Shown: one piece after another, positions 1 through 8,259 of the stretch
Numbering within the stretch: position 1 is the first letter of the stretch
Layout of the letters: each line of letters opens with the position of its first letter
Assembly: GCA_963557075.1 (NCBI GenBank)
Contig: CAUWDA010000001.1
Span: 79,738 to 143,737 of the forward strand
DNA from: Flavonifractor sp963557075
GTDB lineage: Bacteria > Bacillota > Clostridia > Oscillospirales > Oscillospiraceae
DNA: 64,000 nucleotides
Direction of reading: 5' to 3'
Notes under the pieces: model-generated
Database searches by the model: none
What the model was told of the DNA's origin: nothing
What the model saw: the letters and a program-made list of their open reading frames with translations, nothing else
Program-made: the position numbers and the translations under genes

Positions 1-2
1 GC

Positions 3-101
3 CCGGTGTGCGGTGCGCCGCCGGGGGAGACCGCAGGCAGTCAGAACGCCGCCTTCGATCAGGAGCGATTTGAGCGGCTGATGAGGGGGGAGCGGATATG
101 A
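3..101 (+). CDS. C-terminal end of an upstream phage-tail protein (partial)
   Basis: The window opens inside a reading frame that encodes about 32 residues and ends in TGA at 99-101. The ATG of the next gene starts at 98, so the two genes overlap as ATGA, the coupling seen through the rest of this tail operon. Gene order in PBSX-type tails would put a tail assembly chaperone (XkdN-like) or the tape measure here. The fragment (end ...ERLMRGERI) is too short to identify, so the assignment is context only. Confidence 0.55.
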   Translation, partial: PVCGAPPGETAGSQNAAFDQERFERLMRGERI

Positions 102-676
102 CGGATCACCTGGAGCAGCTGCTGGAGGAACAGGAGCGGGAGCGCGAAGAGACGGCGGAGTTTCAATGGGAGACCGGGCCGGTGCGCCTGCCCCGTCCCA
201 AGCAGCCCGGTGGAGAGGAGAGCGCTGCCGGGCCGGGCGGGGAGCCGGGGCCGGGGCCGGGCGAGGACGTGCCCGCAGCAAATTCGGGCCGGGCCGCCCA
301 GAAGGACTGGAGTCCCCGGCGCTGGGCGGCGGGGAACGCCGGGATGGTCCAGGCGGGACCGCGCCTGGCGGAGGAGCCGGAAATGGGCCGGACGGAGCGG
401 CAGGCAGAGGGGCAGACGGCGGAGACGGCGGATCTCCGGACCGCTGTCCCGGCGGAGACGGGAGCGCCCCCAAGGGCGGATGGGGGCGCGCTCTGGCTGG
501 ACCGGGCGGTGCGGGACAGCCTGGTGGGCCTGCCCCGGACGGAGGGGGAGGGCCGGATGGTGACCCTGGAGCCGGGGGGCGGGGACCGGGGGACCCGGCC
601 GCTGGAGCTGCGGCAGCTGGACCGGCTGGTGCGGCGGGACGCACGAAGATTTGACGGGGGGTTTCAACTGCTGTGA
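98..676 (+). CDS. Low-complexity tail-operon protein in the tape-measure position
   Basis: 192 residues. An acidic, Glu-rich start (MTDHLEQLLEEQERERE) is followed by about 90 residues rich in Pro, Gly and Glu, then a more ordinary C-terminus containing WLDRAVRDSLVGLP and ending LDRLVRRDARRFDGGFQLL. No catalytic or known structural domain is recognisable. It overlaps the upstream gene (ATGA) and the downstream LysM gene (GTGA), so it belongs to the tail operon. In PBSX the gene just before the LysM protein is the tape measure, normally many hundreds of residues; this one is far shorter. It could be a degenerate tape measure, a chaperone or a linker protein. Function unknown. Confidence 0.6.
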   Translation: MTDHLEQLLEEQEREREETAEFQWETGPVRLPRPKQPGGEESAAGPGGEPGPGPGEDVPAANSGRAAQKDWSPRRWAAGNAGMVQAGPRLAEEPEMGRTERQAEGQTAETADLRTAVPAETGAPPRADGGALWLDRAVRDSLVGLPRTEGEGRMVTLEPGGGDRGTRPLELRQLDRLVRRDARRFDGGFQLL

Positions 677-1248
677 GACTGACAGCGATGCGCTATAAAA
701 ACTATGTGTGGCCCCACAACCCCAGGGTGTACGGCATCGGCTACCGGCGGAAGATGGGGGCCAGAGAGGTGCCCTTCGGCCACTACAGCTTGCAGGACCT
801 GGGCCCCGCCTGCCGCGTTATGCGGGGGGAGGGGGAATTTGTGGGCCGGGGGGCCTATGACGAATTCAAGAAGCTGGCCACGGTCTTTTATCAGGAGGGG
901 CCGGGACTGCTGGTCCACCCGGTATGGCAGACGGCAGAGGCCTATTTCGTGGAGCTGTCCCTCAGTCAGGAGCCCAGAGCGGACTATGTGCGCTATACCT
1001 TCACCTTTTGGGAGGCATACGGCGGTCACAGTACCGGAACCACGGTGAAGGACGGGGACAGTACGGCCACCGGAGACACGGGCCGGGGAGACCGGGAGGA
1101 GGGAAGGTGGCACACAGTGGTCCGGGGGGATACCCTGTGGGGGCTCGCCCGGCGGTACGGGGTGGAGCTGACCCGGCTGGTGGGGCTCAACCCCCAGCTT
1201 AAAAATCCCAACCTCATCTACCCGGGACAGAAAGTGCGGGTGGCGTGA
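673..1248 (+). CDS. Phage tail LysM-domain protein (XkdP-like)
   Basis: 191 residues from a GTG that overlaps the previous stop (GTGA); an ATG at 688 is the alternative. The N-terminal 115 residues form a globular tail domain (GYRRKMGAREVPFGHYSLQD). A charged Gly/Thr linker follows, then a LysM domain over about residues 146-190 (HTVVRGDTLWGLARRYGV ... NPNLIYPGQKVRV). LysM binds peptidoglycan N-acetylglucosamine; in PBSX-type tails such proteins sit at the hub/tube end and are thought to contact the cell wall. It lies directly before the hub gene, as xkdP does before xkdQ. Confidence 0.85.
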   Translation: MRLTAMRYKNYVWPHNPRVYGIGYRRKMGAREVPFGHYSLQDLGPACRVMRGEGEFVGRGAYDEFKKLATVFYQEGPGLLVHPVWQTAEAYFVELSLSQEPRADYVRYTFTFWEAYGGHSTGTTVKDGDSTATGDTGRGDREEGRWHTVVRGDTLWGLARRYGVELTRLVGLNPQLKNPNLIYPGQKVRVA

Positions 1249-2192
1249 TGGAGGGGACCTTACTGTGTTGGGACGGGCGGAGGATCGCGCTGCCCCAGGC
1301 CACGGAGTGGACCTTTCAGTATGGCCGCGGCACCCCCTGTGACAGCTTTTCTCTCACCTGCCTGTGGGAGCCGGAGGAGGAGCTTCTGGCGGAGGCGGTA
1401 TGCTTCACCGCCGTGGAGCGGGGGGAGACGGTGTTCACCGGAGTGGTGGACGAGTGCGAGCGGGGGTGGAACAGCGGGGGCGGCTTTCTGACGGTATCGG
1501 GGCGGAGCATGGCGGCCCGGCTGCTGGACAACGAGGCCCTGGGGATGGACTACCAGGTCGCTACCTGGGAGGACATCGTCCGGGACCATGTGAGTCCCTA
1601 CGGCGTGGAGACCGTGGGGGGAGGTCTGCCCGCCGTCCCCGGCTTCTCAGTGGCGGCGGGGAGCAGCGAGTGGCAGGTGGTCTACGAGTTCTGCCGGTAT
1701 TACGGGGGCGTCACACCCCGGTTCGACCGGCTGGGGCGGCTGGTAGCAGCCCCCTGGGCGGAGGGGAAGCGGCTGGTGCTGGAGGAGGATGCGGCGGTGA
1801 CCGCCCTCACCCTGCGGGACCAGCGGTATGGAGCGCTGTCCCAGATACTGGTGCGGGACAGGACCACCGGGGCGGTGCAGACCGTGGAGAACCGGGACTT
1901 CCGGAGCCGGGGCGGTATGTGCCGCCGGGTGCTGACCATGCCGGGCAGAAGCAGCTATCAGGCCATACGCTACTCCGGCGGCTACCAGCTGGAGCGCTCC
2001 GCCGAGGAGCTGCGGCAGCTGGAGCTGGAGCTGCCGGGGGCCTTCCTGGCCTGGCCGGGGGACCTGGTGGAAATAAGGCTGAGAAAACCGGTGGGCCGGG
2101 GTCTGTGGCGGGTGGCCGAGGCGGTCAGCGGCCTGGACCGCGAGGGGACCTACACCAGGCTGGTGCTGGGCCTGCCGGGGGCGTTGAAATAG
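1248..2192 (+). CDS. Contractile tail baseplate hub protein (XkdQ / gpD-like)
   Basis: 314 residues. The ATG at 1248 overlaps the LysM stop (TGATG); an in-frame GTG at 1245 is equally possible. The pattern fits the phage late-control D / XkdQ hub family: an N-terminal beta domain (PCDSFSLTCLW), the segment FTGVVDECERGW followed by LTVSGRSMAARLLDNEA, and a central WEDIVRDHV. Hub proteins form the trimeric ring that carries the spike at the baseplate centre. Assignment rests on motif pattern and on position between LysM and the spike/gp25 genes. Confidence 0.8.
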   Translation: MEGTLLCWDGRRIALPQATEWTFQYGRGTPCDSFSLTCLWEPEEELLAEAVCFTAVERGETVFTGVVDECERGWNSGGGFLTVSGRSMAARLLDNEALGMDYQVATWEDIVRDHVSPYGVETVGGGLPAVPGFSVAAGSSEWQVVYEFCRYYGGVTPRFDRLGRLVAAPWAEGKRLVLEEDAAVTALTLRDQRYGALSQILVRDRTTGAVQTVENRDFRSRGGMCRRVLTMPGRSSYQAIRYSGGYQLERSAEELRQLELELPGAFLAWPGDLVEIRLRKPVGRGLWRVAEAVSGLDREGTYTRLVLGLPGALK

Positions 2193-2208
2193 AACGGAGG
2201 AAGAGAAA

Positions 2209-2571
2209 ATGTGGATGGCGGAGCAGCACCGGCGGCGCAGGCCGGGGGGCGGCGCACAGATCGGCAGCGTGACCCTGGAGGGGGACCCGGCGGGGGTGTG
2301 CCTGGACGGGGAGCGGCGGGAACTGCCGGTCTTTGGGCCGGGAGGATACCTCTGGCGGCCCGCCCGGGAGGACCAGGTGCTGGTGATCAAGACCGGCGCG
2401 GACGGGGAGGCCCCCTGCGTGGCCGGTAAGCGAAACGAGAGATCGGTGCAGCTGGCGGAGGGCGAGGTGCTGATCTACAGCGGAAGCGCCGCCATCCGGC
2501 TGAGCGGCGGGACCATCGCGCTGGAGGGCACGGTGCTGGTCAACGGCAAAGAGGTGGCGACAAAGGGGTGA
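2209..2571 (+). CDS. Baseplate spike-type protein (gpV / XkdR position)
   Basis: 120 residues, starting 16 bases after the hub gene behind the ribosome site GGAGGAAGAG. The N-terminus is basic (EQHRRRRPGGG). The body is predicted beta-rich, with an OB-like core and a C-terminal repetitive strand segment (IRLSGGTIALEGTVLVNGKEV) of the type found in phage spike beta-helices. It occupies the XkdR/gpV slot between hub and gp25. A role as the membrane-puncturing tip or its adaptor is inferred from position and fold type; no metal-binding HxH tip motif is seen. Confidence 0.6.
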   Translation: MWMAEQHRRRRPGGGAQIGSVTLEGDPAGVCLDGERRELPVFGPGGYLWRPAREDQVLVIKTGADGEAPCVAGKRNERSVQLAEGEVLIYSGSAAIRLSGGTIALEGTVLVNGKEVATKG

Positions 2572-2575
2572 GGGT

Positions 2576-2920
2576 ATGGAACTGATGGTACGGGACGGGG
2601 ATTACCTGCCCGATGGAGGGGGCGGCTACCGGCGGGCCGGAGAAGGCGAGGAGCTGTTGCAGCGGGTGCTGTGGAAGCTGTCTATCCCACGGGGCAGCTT
2701 TCCCTTTCTCCCGGAGCTGGGCAGCGAGCTGTACCGGCTGGGCCGGTGCAGTCCGGACCAGCGGGAGGGCCTGGCCCGGCAGTATGCGGCCAGGGCCCTG
2801 GCTGACGAGCCGTCCCTTTCGGTCACCGGGGTGCGGCTGGAGCGGGACGGGACACTGGAGGTGGCTCTGGACTGGCAGGGCCGGTCCCTGGCGGTGACGG
2901 TGGAGACGGGAGGGAGATGA
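2576..2920 (+). CDS. Baseplate wedge protein, gp25 / XkdS-like
   Basis: 114 residues, four bases after the spike gene. It matches the short GPW/gp25 (and DUF2634 XkdS) wedge family: a repeated acidic N-terminus, then LLQRVLWKLSIPRGSFPFLPELGSELYRLGR, the conserved segment describing the sheath-like wedge fold, and a C-terminal beta pair (SVTGVRLERDGTLEVALDWQGR). The gp25 wedge joins baseplate to sheath and triggers contraction. Immediately upstream of the gp47/J gene, the invariant neighbour in contractile systems. Confidence 0.85.
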   Translation: MELMVRDGDYLPDGGGGYRRAGEGEELLQRVLWKLSIPRGSFPFLPELGSELYRLGRCSPDQREGLARQYAARALADEPSLSVTGVRLERDGTLEVALDWQGRSLAVTVETGGR

Positions 2921-2924
2921 TGGT

Positions 2925-3986
2925 ATGACGGTGGACCAGATCTATGGAGAGATGGTAGAGGCCTTTCAGCGGGAGACAGGGGTCACACTGGCGGGAGACG
3001 GGGACATGGCGGTGCGTCTGTACGCGGTAGCGGCCCAGATCTATGCCCTGTATGTCCAGGCGGACTGGGTGGACCGGCAGTGCTTTCCCCAGACGGCCCA
3101 GGGGGAGCACCTGGACAAGCACGCCCAGCTGCGGGGCCTGGAGCGGCGGGGCGCGGTGGCGGCCCAGGGCACTCTGCGCTTTGAGACCGACCGGGCCGCC
3201 GGGGCGGACCTGACCATTCCGGCGGGGACGGTGTGCATGACAGCGGGGCTGGTGCGCTTTGCCACCACCGCCGAGGCGGTGCTTCGGGCGGGAGAGACCA
3301 CAGTGGAGACCGGAGCGGAGGCGGTGGAGCCGGGAGCGGCGGGCAACGTGGCGGCGGGGACGATCCGGGCCATGGCGGTGGCGCCGGTGGGGATCAGCCG
3401 GTGCACCAACCCGGAGGGGTTCTCCGGCGGACTGGACGCCGAGGGGGACGAGGAACTGCGGGAGCGGGTACTGGACACCTTTCGCCGGATGCCCAACGGA
3501 GCCAACGGCGCCTTTTACGAGCAGGGCGCCATGTCCTTTCCCCAGGTGGCCGCCGCCGCGGCGGTACCCCGGCCCAGAGGGGTGGGGTCGGTGGATGTGG
3601 TGGTATCCACCGCCGCCGGTGTCCCGGACGGGAAGCTGCTGGCAGACTTGCAGGCCTACTTTGAGGCGCGGCGGGAGATCGCCGTGGATGTGCAGGTACG
3701 GGCCCCGGAGGTGCGGGAGGTGGACGTGACCGTTCAGCTCCGAACGGCGGCCAACCGGGACGGCGAGGAGGTGCGGCTGGCGGTGGAGCAGGCGGTGCGC
3801 GGCTGGTTCGACGGGCGGCTGCTGGGGCAGAGCATCCTGCGGGCCAGGCTGGGCCAGCTGATCTTTGCCGTGGACGGGGTGGAGAACTACGCCCTCACTG
3901 CGCCTGCCGCCGATGTGATGGTGGAGAGCGATGTGCTGCCCCGGCTGAAGTCCCTGTCGGTCACCCGGATGGGAGGGGACGCATGA
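2925..3986 (+). CDS. Baseplate J / gp47 family protein (XkdT-like)
   Basis: 353 residues, four bases downstream of the gp25-like gene. Family features: DRQCFPQTAQGEHLDKHAQLRGLERRGAVAAQG near residue 50, the Baseplate_J core with ADLTIPAGTVCMT and GAAGNVAAGTIRAM, the loop GGLDAEGDEELRERVLDTFRRMPNGAN, and a C-terminal domain with LGQLIFAVDGVENYALTAP. It builds the wedge arms that open on binding. It overlaps the next gene by four bases (ATGA), so both are probably translated in fixed ratio. Confidence 0.92.
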   Translation: MTVDQIYGEMVEAFQRETGVTLAGDGDMAVRLYAVAAQIYALYVQADWVDRQCFPQTAQGEHLDKHAQLRGLERRGAVAAQGTLRFETDRAAGADLTIPAGTVCMTAGLVRFATTAEAVLRAGETTVETGAEAVEPGAAGNVAAGTIRAMAVAPVGISRCTNPEGFSGGLDAEGDEELRERVLDTFRRMPNGANGAFYEQGAMSFPQVAAAAAVPRPRGVGSVDVVVSTAAGVPDGKLLADLQAYFEARREIAVDVQVRAPEVREVDVTVQLRTAANRDGEEVRLAVEQAVRGWFDGRLLGQSILRARLGQLIFAVDGVENYALTAPAADVMVESDVLPRLKSLSVTRMGGDA

Positions 3987-4552
3987 GCAGGTACGCCGGA
4001 TATTTGAAGGAGCTGCTGCGGCCCCTGCGGGTCTATGAGCTGGAGGGCACGGCCAACGGGGCGGAGCTGGAGGCCCAGGGACAGGCCCTGGACGGCGCGG
4101 AGCAGCGGCTGGAGGAGATCCAGCGGGAGATGCTGGTGTCCACGGCGGAGGGCCGGGGGCTGGAGGCCATCGAGCGCCTGCTGGCCCGGAGACCGGTGAC
4201 GGACGATCTGGAGATGCGGCGGGCGGCGCTGGCGGCCCTGCTCCGCATCGGCGGGGACAGCTTCACCCTGTCGGCCATTAACGACAATCTGAAGGGCTGT
4301 GGACTGAACGCGGTGGCCAGCGAGACCGGGGAGCCGGGCCGCGTGGAGGTGCGCTTTCCTGATGTGCCCGGCATCCCGGACGGGTTTGAGGAGATGCGGG
4401 AGATCATTGAGAGCATCCTCCCCGCCCATGTGGGCATCGAGTATGTGTACTGGTACATCACCTGGGCGCTGCTGGAGAAGAAGTTTGCCACCTGGGGGGA
4501 TATCGAGGCCATCGGACCCACCTGGGAGGAGCTGGAGAAGATGGTGAAGTAA
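3983..4552 (+). CDS. Tail protein of the DUF2313 / XkdU family
   Basis: 189 residues. It contains the family's landmarks: GYLKELLRPLRVYEL at the start, a long helical stretch, LVSTAEGRGLEAIERLL, DDLEMRRAALAALLRIGG with DSFTLSAINDNLKGCG, and the terminal segment ILPAHVGIEYVYWYITWALLE. XkdU-like proteins lie at the outer baseplate and normally precede tail-fibre genes. Here a terminator follows directly, and no fibre, holin or lysin lies between it and the terminator. Any such genes would have to be upstream of the window. Confidence 0.85.
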   Translation: MSRYAGYLKELLRPLRVYELEGTANGAELEAQGQALDGAEQRLEEIQREMLVSTAEGRGLEAIERLLARRPVTDDLEMRRAALAALLRIGGDSFTLSAINDNLKGCGLNAVASETGEPGRVEVRFPDVPGIPDGFEEMREIIESILPAHVGIEYVYWYITWALLEKKFATWGDIEAIGPTWEELEKMVK

Positions 4553-4583
4553 AAGGCGGCCTGCATGATGCAGGCCGCCTTTT
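4551..4583. terminator. Bidirectional intrinsic terminator between tail operon and PadR operon
   Basis: A 14-bp near-perfect stem (AAAGGCGGCCTGCA / TGCAGGCCGCCTTT) with a 3-base loop, T-rich on both sides. It overlaps the stop codon of the XkdU-like gene and lies seven bases from the stop of the converging minus-strand operon, so it can end both. Confidence 0.9.
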
Positions 4584-4589
4584 GGCAGG

Positions 4590-5282
4590 TTATAGCTGGG
4601 GCTGATATTGGCAGACCAGATTGCCGCTGACGTCGTAGCCCTGGCACCAGAAAACCAGAGAATAGGCGGCATCATCGGGTGCGCCGGGGACTGCGGAGGA
4701 GGGGGCGGCCCACACGCCGTCGGCCACCTGGGTAAAAACGGGGGAGACGCCCCGGCTATCTATGGCGGCATGGGGGTCGGCCTGTTCACTGGCGCCCAGC
4801 CAGATCAGCTGGGCCTCCACCCGCACCACTCTGGGGTCGGTACAGACAATGACGGGTGTCTGCTCAGAGCCCCCTTTTATTTTGCTGGAAGGCAGAGAGC
4901 CGAACAGATTGCAGTAAATGGAGGTTTCCTGCTGGGACAGATCCAGCTGCAAAAAGGGAAAGGTGGAGGGCGTGGGCCGCCACAGAAATCCGGCCAGTTT
5001 TTGAAGGGTATAGAATTGCACGGTGTCCCCCTGGCGTCCCACAAACCACCAGGTGTTTTTCGGCACATAATCGCCCTGAATTTCTTGGTATTGGATGGGG
5101 CCGGAGGCCAGGATGGTGCTACCCGTCACATAATTCTCCTGATTCAGGCGTCCACATACGGCAGCGGAGGAGAAAAATGGGGTATCCAGGGCCAGCCATA
5201 CGGAAAACAGCCCCAGGCAGAGCAGCAGGATGCTGAGGACCCGGCGGATGCGGGGGAGGACATAATAACGGAAATGGGTCAT
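4590..5282 (-). CDS. Module-B membrane-anchored protein, copy 1
   Basis: 230 residues, starting at the ATG at 5282 that overlaps the stop of module-A copy 1 (ATGA). One N-terminal membrane anchor (RVLSILLLCLGLFSVWLAL) is followed by an outward-facing domain of about 200 residues. Features shared with copies 2 and 3: PRVVRVEAQLIWLG near the middle, IDSRGVSPVFT...DGVW, and the end motif FWCQGYDVSGNLVCQY. Last gene of the padR operon. No catalytic motif is seen. Function unknown; a surface sensor or partner of module A is inferred. Confidence 0.8.
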   Translation of the reverse strand: MTHFRYYVLPRIRRVLSILLLCLGLFSVWLALDTPFFSSAAVCGRLNQENYVTGSTILASGPIQYQEIQGDYVPKNTWWFVGRQGDTVQFYTLQKLAGFLWRPTPSTFPFLQLDLSQQETSIYCNLFGSLPSSKIKGGSEQTPVIVCTDPRVVRVEAQLIWLGASEQADPHAAIDSRGVSPVFTQVADGVWAAPSSAVPGAPDDAAYSLVFWCQGYDVSGNLVCQYQPQL

Positions 5283-6037
5283 GACGCAGGCACCTCCTCC
5301 TCCAGGTCGATGCGGAGCATGATCTGGTCGCCGGGACGGCCCAATGTAATGGTGAACCACTGAGCACCTGGGGGGGGATCCTGGATCTTAAGATACCCTG
5401 TACCAGTCAGAGGGGAATCCAGCCAAGAATAGCAGGCGGCGGTGCCGGTGGCTCCGGTGGAATCGATCCAGGTACCCGGTACCTCATACAGGTCTAGGTT
5501 GTCCAGCCACAGCTGCCAGTGGGAAGTTGAAAGGGTGACCTGGAGTTCCAGATGGGACGGGGCGTCCGGATCATCCGGAGTGCGGACGAGAGCGGCATCT
5601 TTGGCGGCGACTCTGTAGCCGCCGATGGTTCCGTTGCCGGAGACTGAGCCGGAGACCACCAGAGTTTCGTTTTCCTGGAAAGGAAGGGGGCAGGCAGGTG
5701 GGAGAAGAGAACTATGGGCGAAGAGACCGGTGTGGTGCAGACCGCTAGCTACCGTGCTGACCAGAAGAAGCATGATCCCCAGCACGGTGAACAGAGCGGT
5801 CAGACCGGGAAACAGGGGGCTGTGGCAGCGATCTAGCTGATGGCCGATCTGGTAGGGGTCACCCATGGCTTCCACCGCACGGAGAGTGGCCTCCTCTGGC
5901 GGGACGCCCTGTTCCTCCAGTGCGGCGGCGTGGTCCTCCAGGTGGGCAGTCAATTCCTCGCGGGCCAGACGCTGGGCGGGGGGCCAGCGGATCAGCTTGC
6001 ACACCTGGTCGCAGAAGAAGTCAAAGGACTGCTGCAA
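5279..6037 (-). CDS. Module-A permease-prefix-domain protein, copy 1
   Basis: 252 residues. Residues 1-75 (SFDFFCDQVCKLIRWPPA ... HLEDHAAALEEQG ... AVEAMGDPYQIGHQLDRCHSP) match the helical 'permease prefix domain 1' found ahead of membrane proteins beside PadR regulators. One membrane segment follows (TALFTVLGIMLLLVSTVASGL), then an extracellular beta-rich domain of about 150 residues ending GRPGDQIMLRIDLEEEV. Stop overlaps the module-B start (ATGA). The prefix region is nearly identical to copy 2 at DNA level, a sign of recent duplication or gene conversion. Confidence 0.8.
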   Translation of the reverse strand: MQQSFDFFCDQVCKLIRWPPAQRLAREELTAHLEDHAAALEEQGVPPEEATLRAVEAMGDPYQIGHQLDRCHSPLFPGLTALFTVLGIMLLLVSTVASGLHHTGLFAHSSLLPPACPLPFQENETLVVSGSVSGNGTIGGYRVAAKDAALVRTPDDPDAPSHLELQVTLSTSHWQLWLDNLDLYEVPGTWIDSTGATGTAACYSWLDSPLTGTGYLKIQDPPPGAQWFTITLGRPGDQIMLRIDLEEEVPAS

Positions 6038-6049
6038 GGATGATTCACC

Positions 6050-6781
6050 TCATTCCCAATTCGCTGTGAGATCGTAGGAACAAATCAGATTTCCGGCGGC
6101 ATCGTAGCCCTGGCAGAAGGCGACGAGATGGCCGCTGGCCTTGGGGGATGCCCAGGGGATCACCACATAGGGGGAGGGCCCCACCCATACGCCATCGCCC
6201 GCTTTTGTGAAGATGGGGGAGACGCCCCGGCTGTCTATGGCGGCCTGGGGGTCGTCCAGCTCATCAAGAGTCAGATAGACCAGCTGGGCCTCCACTCGCA
6301 CTACGGCAGGGTCCGCGCAGAACAAAAGGGGGATCACCTTACTGCCGTCCAAGCTGTGTGGATCGATGGTGGTAGTCAGCTCCACGATATCCCCGGTAAA
6401 GCCTATGGGCCGGTCTTGCGGGGAAAGCGAATATTTAAAATAATTGTTGCGGGAGCCAAGCGGCCGCCACAGGAAACCGGCTATCCGCTCCAGAAGGTGG
6501 AGCTGGAACCGGTCGCCGCTGCGGCTGACAAACCACCAGCAGTCCTGGCTTGTATAGGCGGTCTTGAGGATGACACCCTCCTCCGACATATCAATGGGGC
6601 TGGAGGCCACGATCTTGCCGGGAGAGCTGTAGTTTTCCTTGTCCAGCCGGGCGCAGATGGCAGCCGGGGAGGGAAGCGGAGCGTCCAGAGAGAGCCACAG
6701 GAAGAAGAGACAGAACAGGGCGGCAATGATACTGAGGGCCAGCAGGAGACGGGGCAGAATGTAATAGCGAAAGTGCTTCAT
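6050..6781 (-). CDS. Module-B membrane-anchored protein, copy 2
   Basis: 243 residues from the ATG at 6781, which overlaps the module-A copy 2 stop. An in-frame ATG further upstream (6823) was rejected because it lies inside the A gene without a ribosome site. N-terminal MKHFRYYILPRLLLALSIIAALFCLFFLWLSL is a basic cap plus one membrane anchor. The external domain carries DPAVVRVEAQLVYLTLDELDDPQAAIDSRGVSPIF and the end motif FCQGYDAAGNLICSYD. Paralogue of copies 1 and 3; function unknown. Confidence 0.8.
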   Translation of the reverse strand: MKHFRYYILPRLLLALSIIAALFCLFFLWLSLDAPLPSPAAICARLDKENYSSPGKIVASSPIDMSEEGVILKTAYTSQDCWWFVSRSGDRFQLHLLERIAGFLWRPLGSRNNYFKYSLSPQDRPIGFTGDIVELTTTIDPHSLDGSKVIPLLFCADPAVVRVEAQLVYLTLDELDDPQAAIDSRGVSPIFTKAGDGVWVGPSPYVVIPWASPKASGHLVAFCQGYDAAGNLICSYDLTANWE

Positions 6782-7533
6782 GTCGGGGGCACCTCCTCCT
6801 CCAGAGTGATCTCCAGAATACACTGGTCGCCGGGGGTGCCAAGGGTAACGGAGAACCAGCGGCAGCCGGGAGTGGGGGCCTTCAGACGAAGGAGCCAGTT
6901 TTCAGACAGCGGTGTGGAAGTGGAGGGATAGATGGAGACAGTACCGGCGCCGCCGGCGGCATCGGTCCAGGTGCACGGCACGGAGGAGAACTTCAGATGG
7001 TCCCGCCAGAGCTGCCAGTGCGACACCGTGACGGTGGCCTGGACCTCCAGCTCGGAAGGGCTGTATTTTGTGGCGGGCAGCCTGATCAGAGCGGCGTCGT
7101 GTGCCGCGACGGCATAGCCCCCCACCTGGCCTCCGCCCCGGGTATCACCCTGGCAGAGCTGTGTGCCGCCCCAGTCGGGGAAGGTGGGGGCGGGCAGCAG
7201 CAAATGGTCATTACGGAATGGCCCGGTCCGATACAGGACGCCGATGCAGAACCCGAAAAGGAAGAATACGCAGGCACACAGGGCAACGATGCGGGAGAGC
7301 CGGGGGATAAGCGGGCTGTGGCACTTGTCCAGCTGGCGGCCCAGCTCGTAGGGGTCGCCCATGGCGGCCACCGCCCGGAGGGCGGCTTCCTCGGGCGGGA
7401 TGCCCTGGGTCTCCAGCGCGGCGGCGTGGTCCTCCAGGTGGGCAGTCAATTCCTCCCGGGCCAGACGCTGGGCGGGGGGCCAGCGGATCAGCTTGCACAC
7501 CTGGTCGCAAAAGTCCTCAAAAGGCTGATTCAT
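6778..7533 (-). CDS. Module-A permease-prefix-domain protein, copy 2
   Basis: 251 residues. The prefix domain (FEDFCDQVCKLIRWPPAQ ... ALETQGIPPEEAALRAVAAMGDPYELGRQLDKCHSPLIPRLSRI) is followed by one membrane segment (IVALCACVFFLFGFCIGVLY) and a beta-rich outer domain with GGYAVAAHDAALIRLP, EVQATVTVSHWQLW and the end LGTPGDQCILEITLEEEV. ATGA overlap with module-B copy 2; 12 bases after module-B copy 3. Same architecture as copies 1 and 3. Confidence 0.8.
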   Translation of the reverse strand: MNQPFEDFCDQVCKLIRWPPAQRLAREELTAHLEDHAAALETQGIPPEEAALRAVAAMGDPYELGRQLDKCHSPLIPRLSRIVALCACVFFLFGFCIGVLYRTGPFRNDHLLLPAPTFPDWGGTQLCQGDTRGGGQVGGYAVAAHDAALIRLPATKYSPSELEVQATVTVSHWQLWRDHLKFSSVPCTWTDAAGGAGTVSIYPSTSTPLSENWLLRLKAPTPGCRWFSVTLGTPGDQCILEITLEEEVPPT

Positions 7534-7545
7534 GGAAGACTCACC

Positions 7546-8259
7546 TCATTCCACTTCTGTGGGGTCGTAGGAGCAGACCAGATCGCCGTCGGCGTCGTAG
7601 CCCCGGCACCAGATGGACAGGATGCCGCTGTGTCCTCTGCCGTCGGGCTTAGGGGGAGTGGGGGAGGTGACGGGCGCTCCCACCCATACGCCATTTCCGG
7701 CGGAGGACCAGGAGATGGATACGCCACGTTCCGCAAGGGCCTCCTGGGGGTCCTCCCAGTCGCCCAGCCACAGAAATTCCCCCTCCACCCGGACTACCGA
7801 GGTGTCGGTGCAGACGGCCAACGGGATCAGCTCACTTCTGATCGTTGGGAAGGCACCATAAGGCTTGCTGTCGTCGATGTAGGAATAGGAGGTATTGGCT
7901 ACGTACCAGGGGTAAAGGGTATGCTCGCCCATCCAGGAGAGAACGTCCAGCTCATAGTAGGGTACCGTCCACAGCAGACCGGCGGTGCGCTTCAATTCTG
8001 CCACGGCATAGGTGTCCCCGGAGCGGAGTACCGCCCAGGCGTCGTCATCCGGCTGGGCCTTGTTTAGCTGGATGGGGCCGGAGGCGATCACTTCCCCGTT
8101 GCTGAAGCCATTGGCAGGACCGGCCTGACGGCAGGCCAGGCTAATGGTGGGCATGGGCCGCTCCAGGGTCACCCACAGCAGGAACAGGGCGGCCAACAGT
8201 GCCAGAGTGCTGAGGGCCAGCAGCAGCCGGGGCAGGATCACATAGCGAAAACGACTCAC
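7546..8259 (-). CDS. Module-B membrane-anchored protein, copy 3
   Basis: 237 residues: MSRFRYVILPRLLLALSTLALLAALFLLWVTL anchor, then an outer domain with TSVVRVEGEFLWLGDWEDPQEALAERGVSIS...NGVWVG and the end motif IWCRGYDADGDLVCSYD. Starts at an ATGA overlap with module-A copy 3. Clearly paralogous to copies 1 and 2, more distant from copy 4. Confidence 0.8.
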   Translation of the reverse strand: MSRFRYVILPRLLLALSTLALLAALFLLWVTLERPMPTISLACRQAGPANGFSNGEVIASGPIQLNKAQPDDDAWAVLRSGDTYAVAELKRTAGLLWTVPYYELDVLSWMGEHTLYPWYVANTSYSYIDDSKPYGAFPTIRSELIPLAVCTDTSVVRVEGEFLWLGDWEDPQEALAERGVSISWSSAGNGVWVGAPVTSPTPPKPDGRGHSGILSIWCRGYDADGDLVCSYDPTEVE

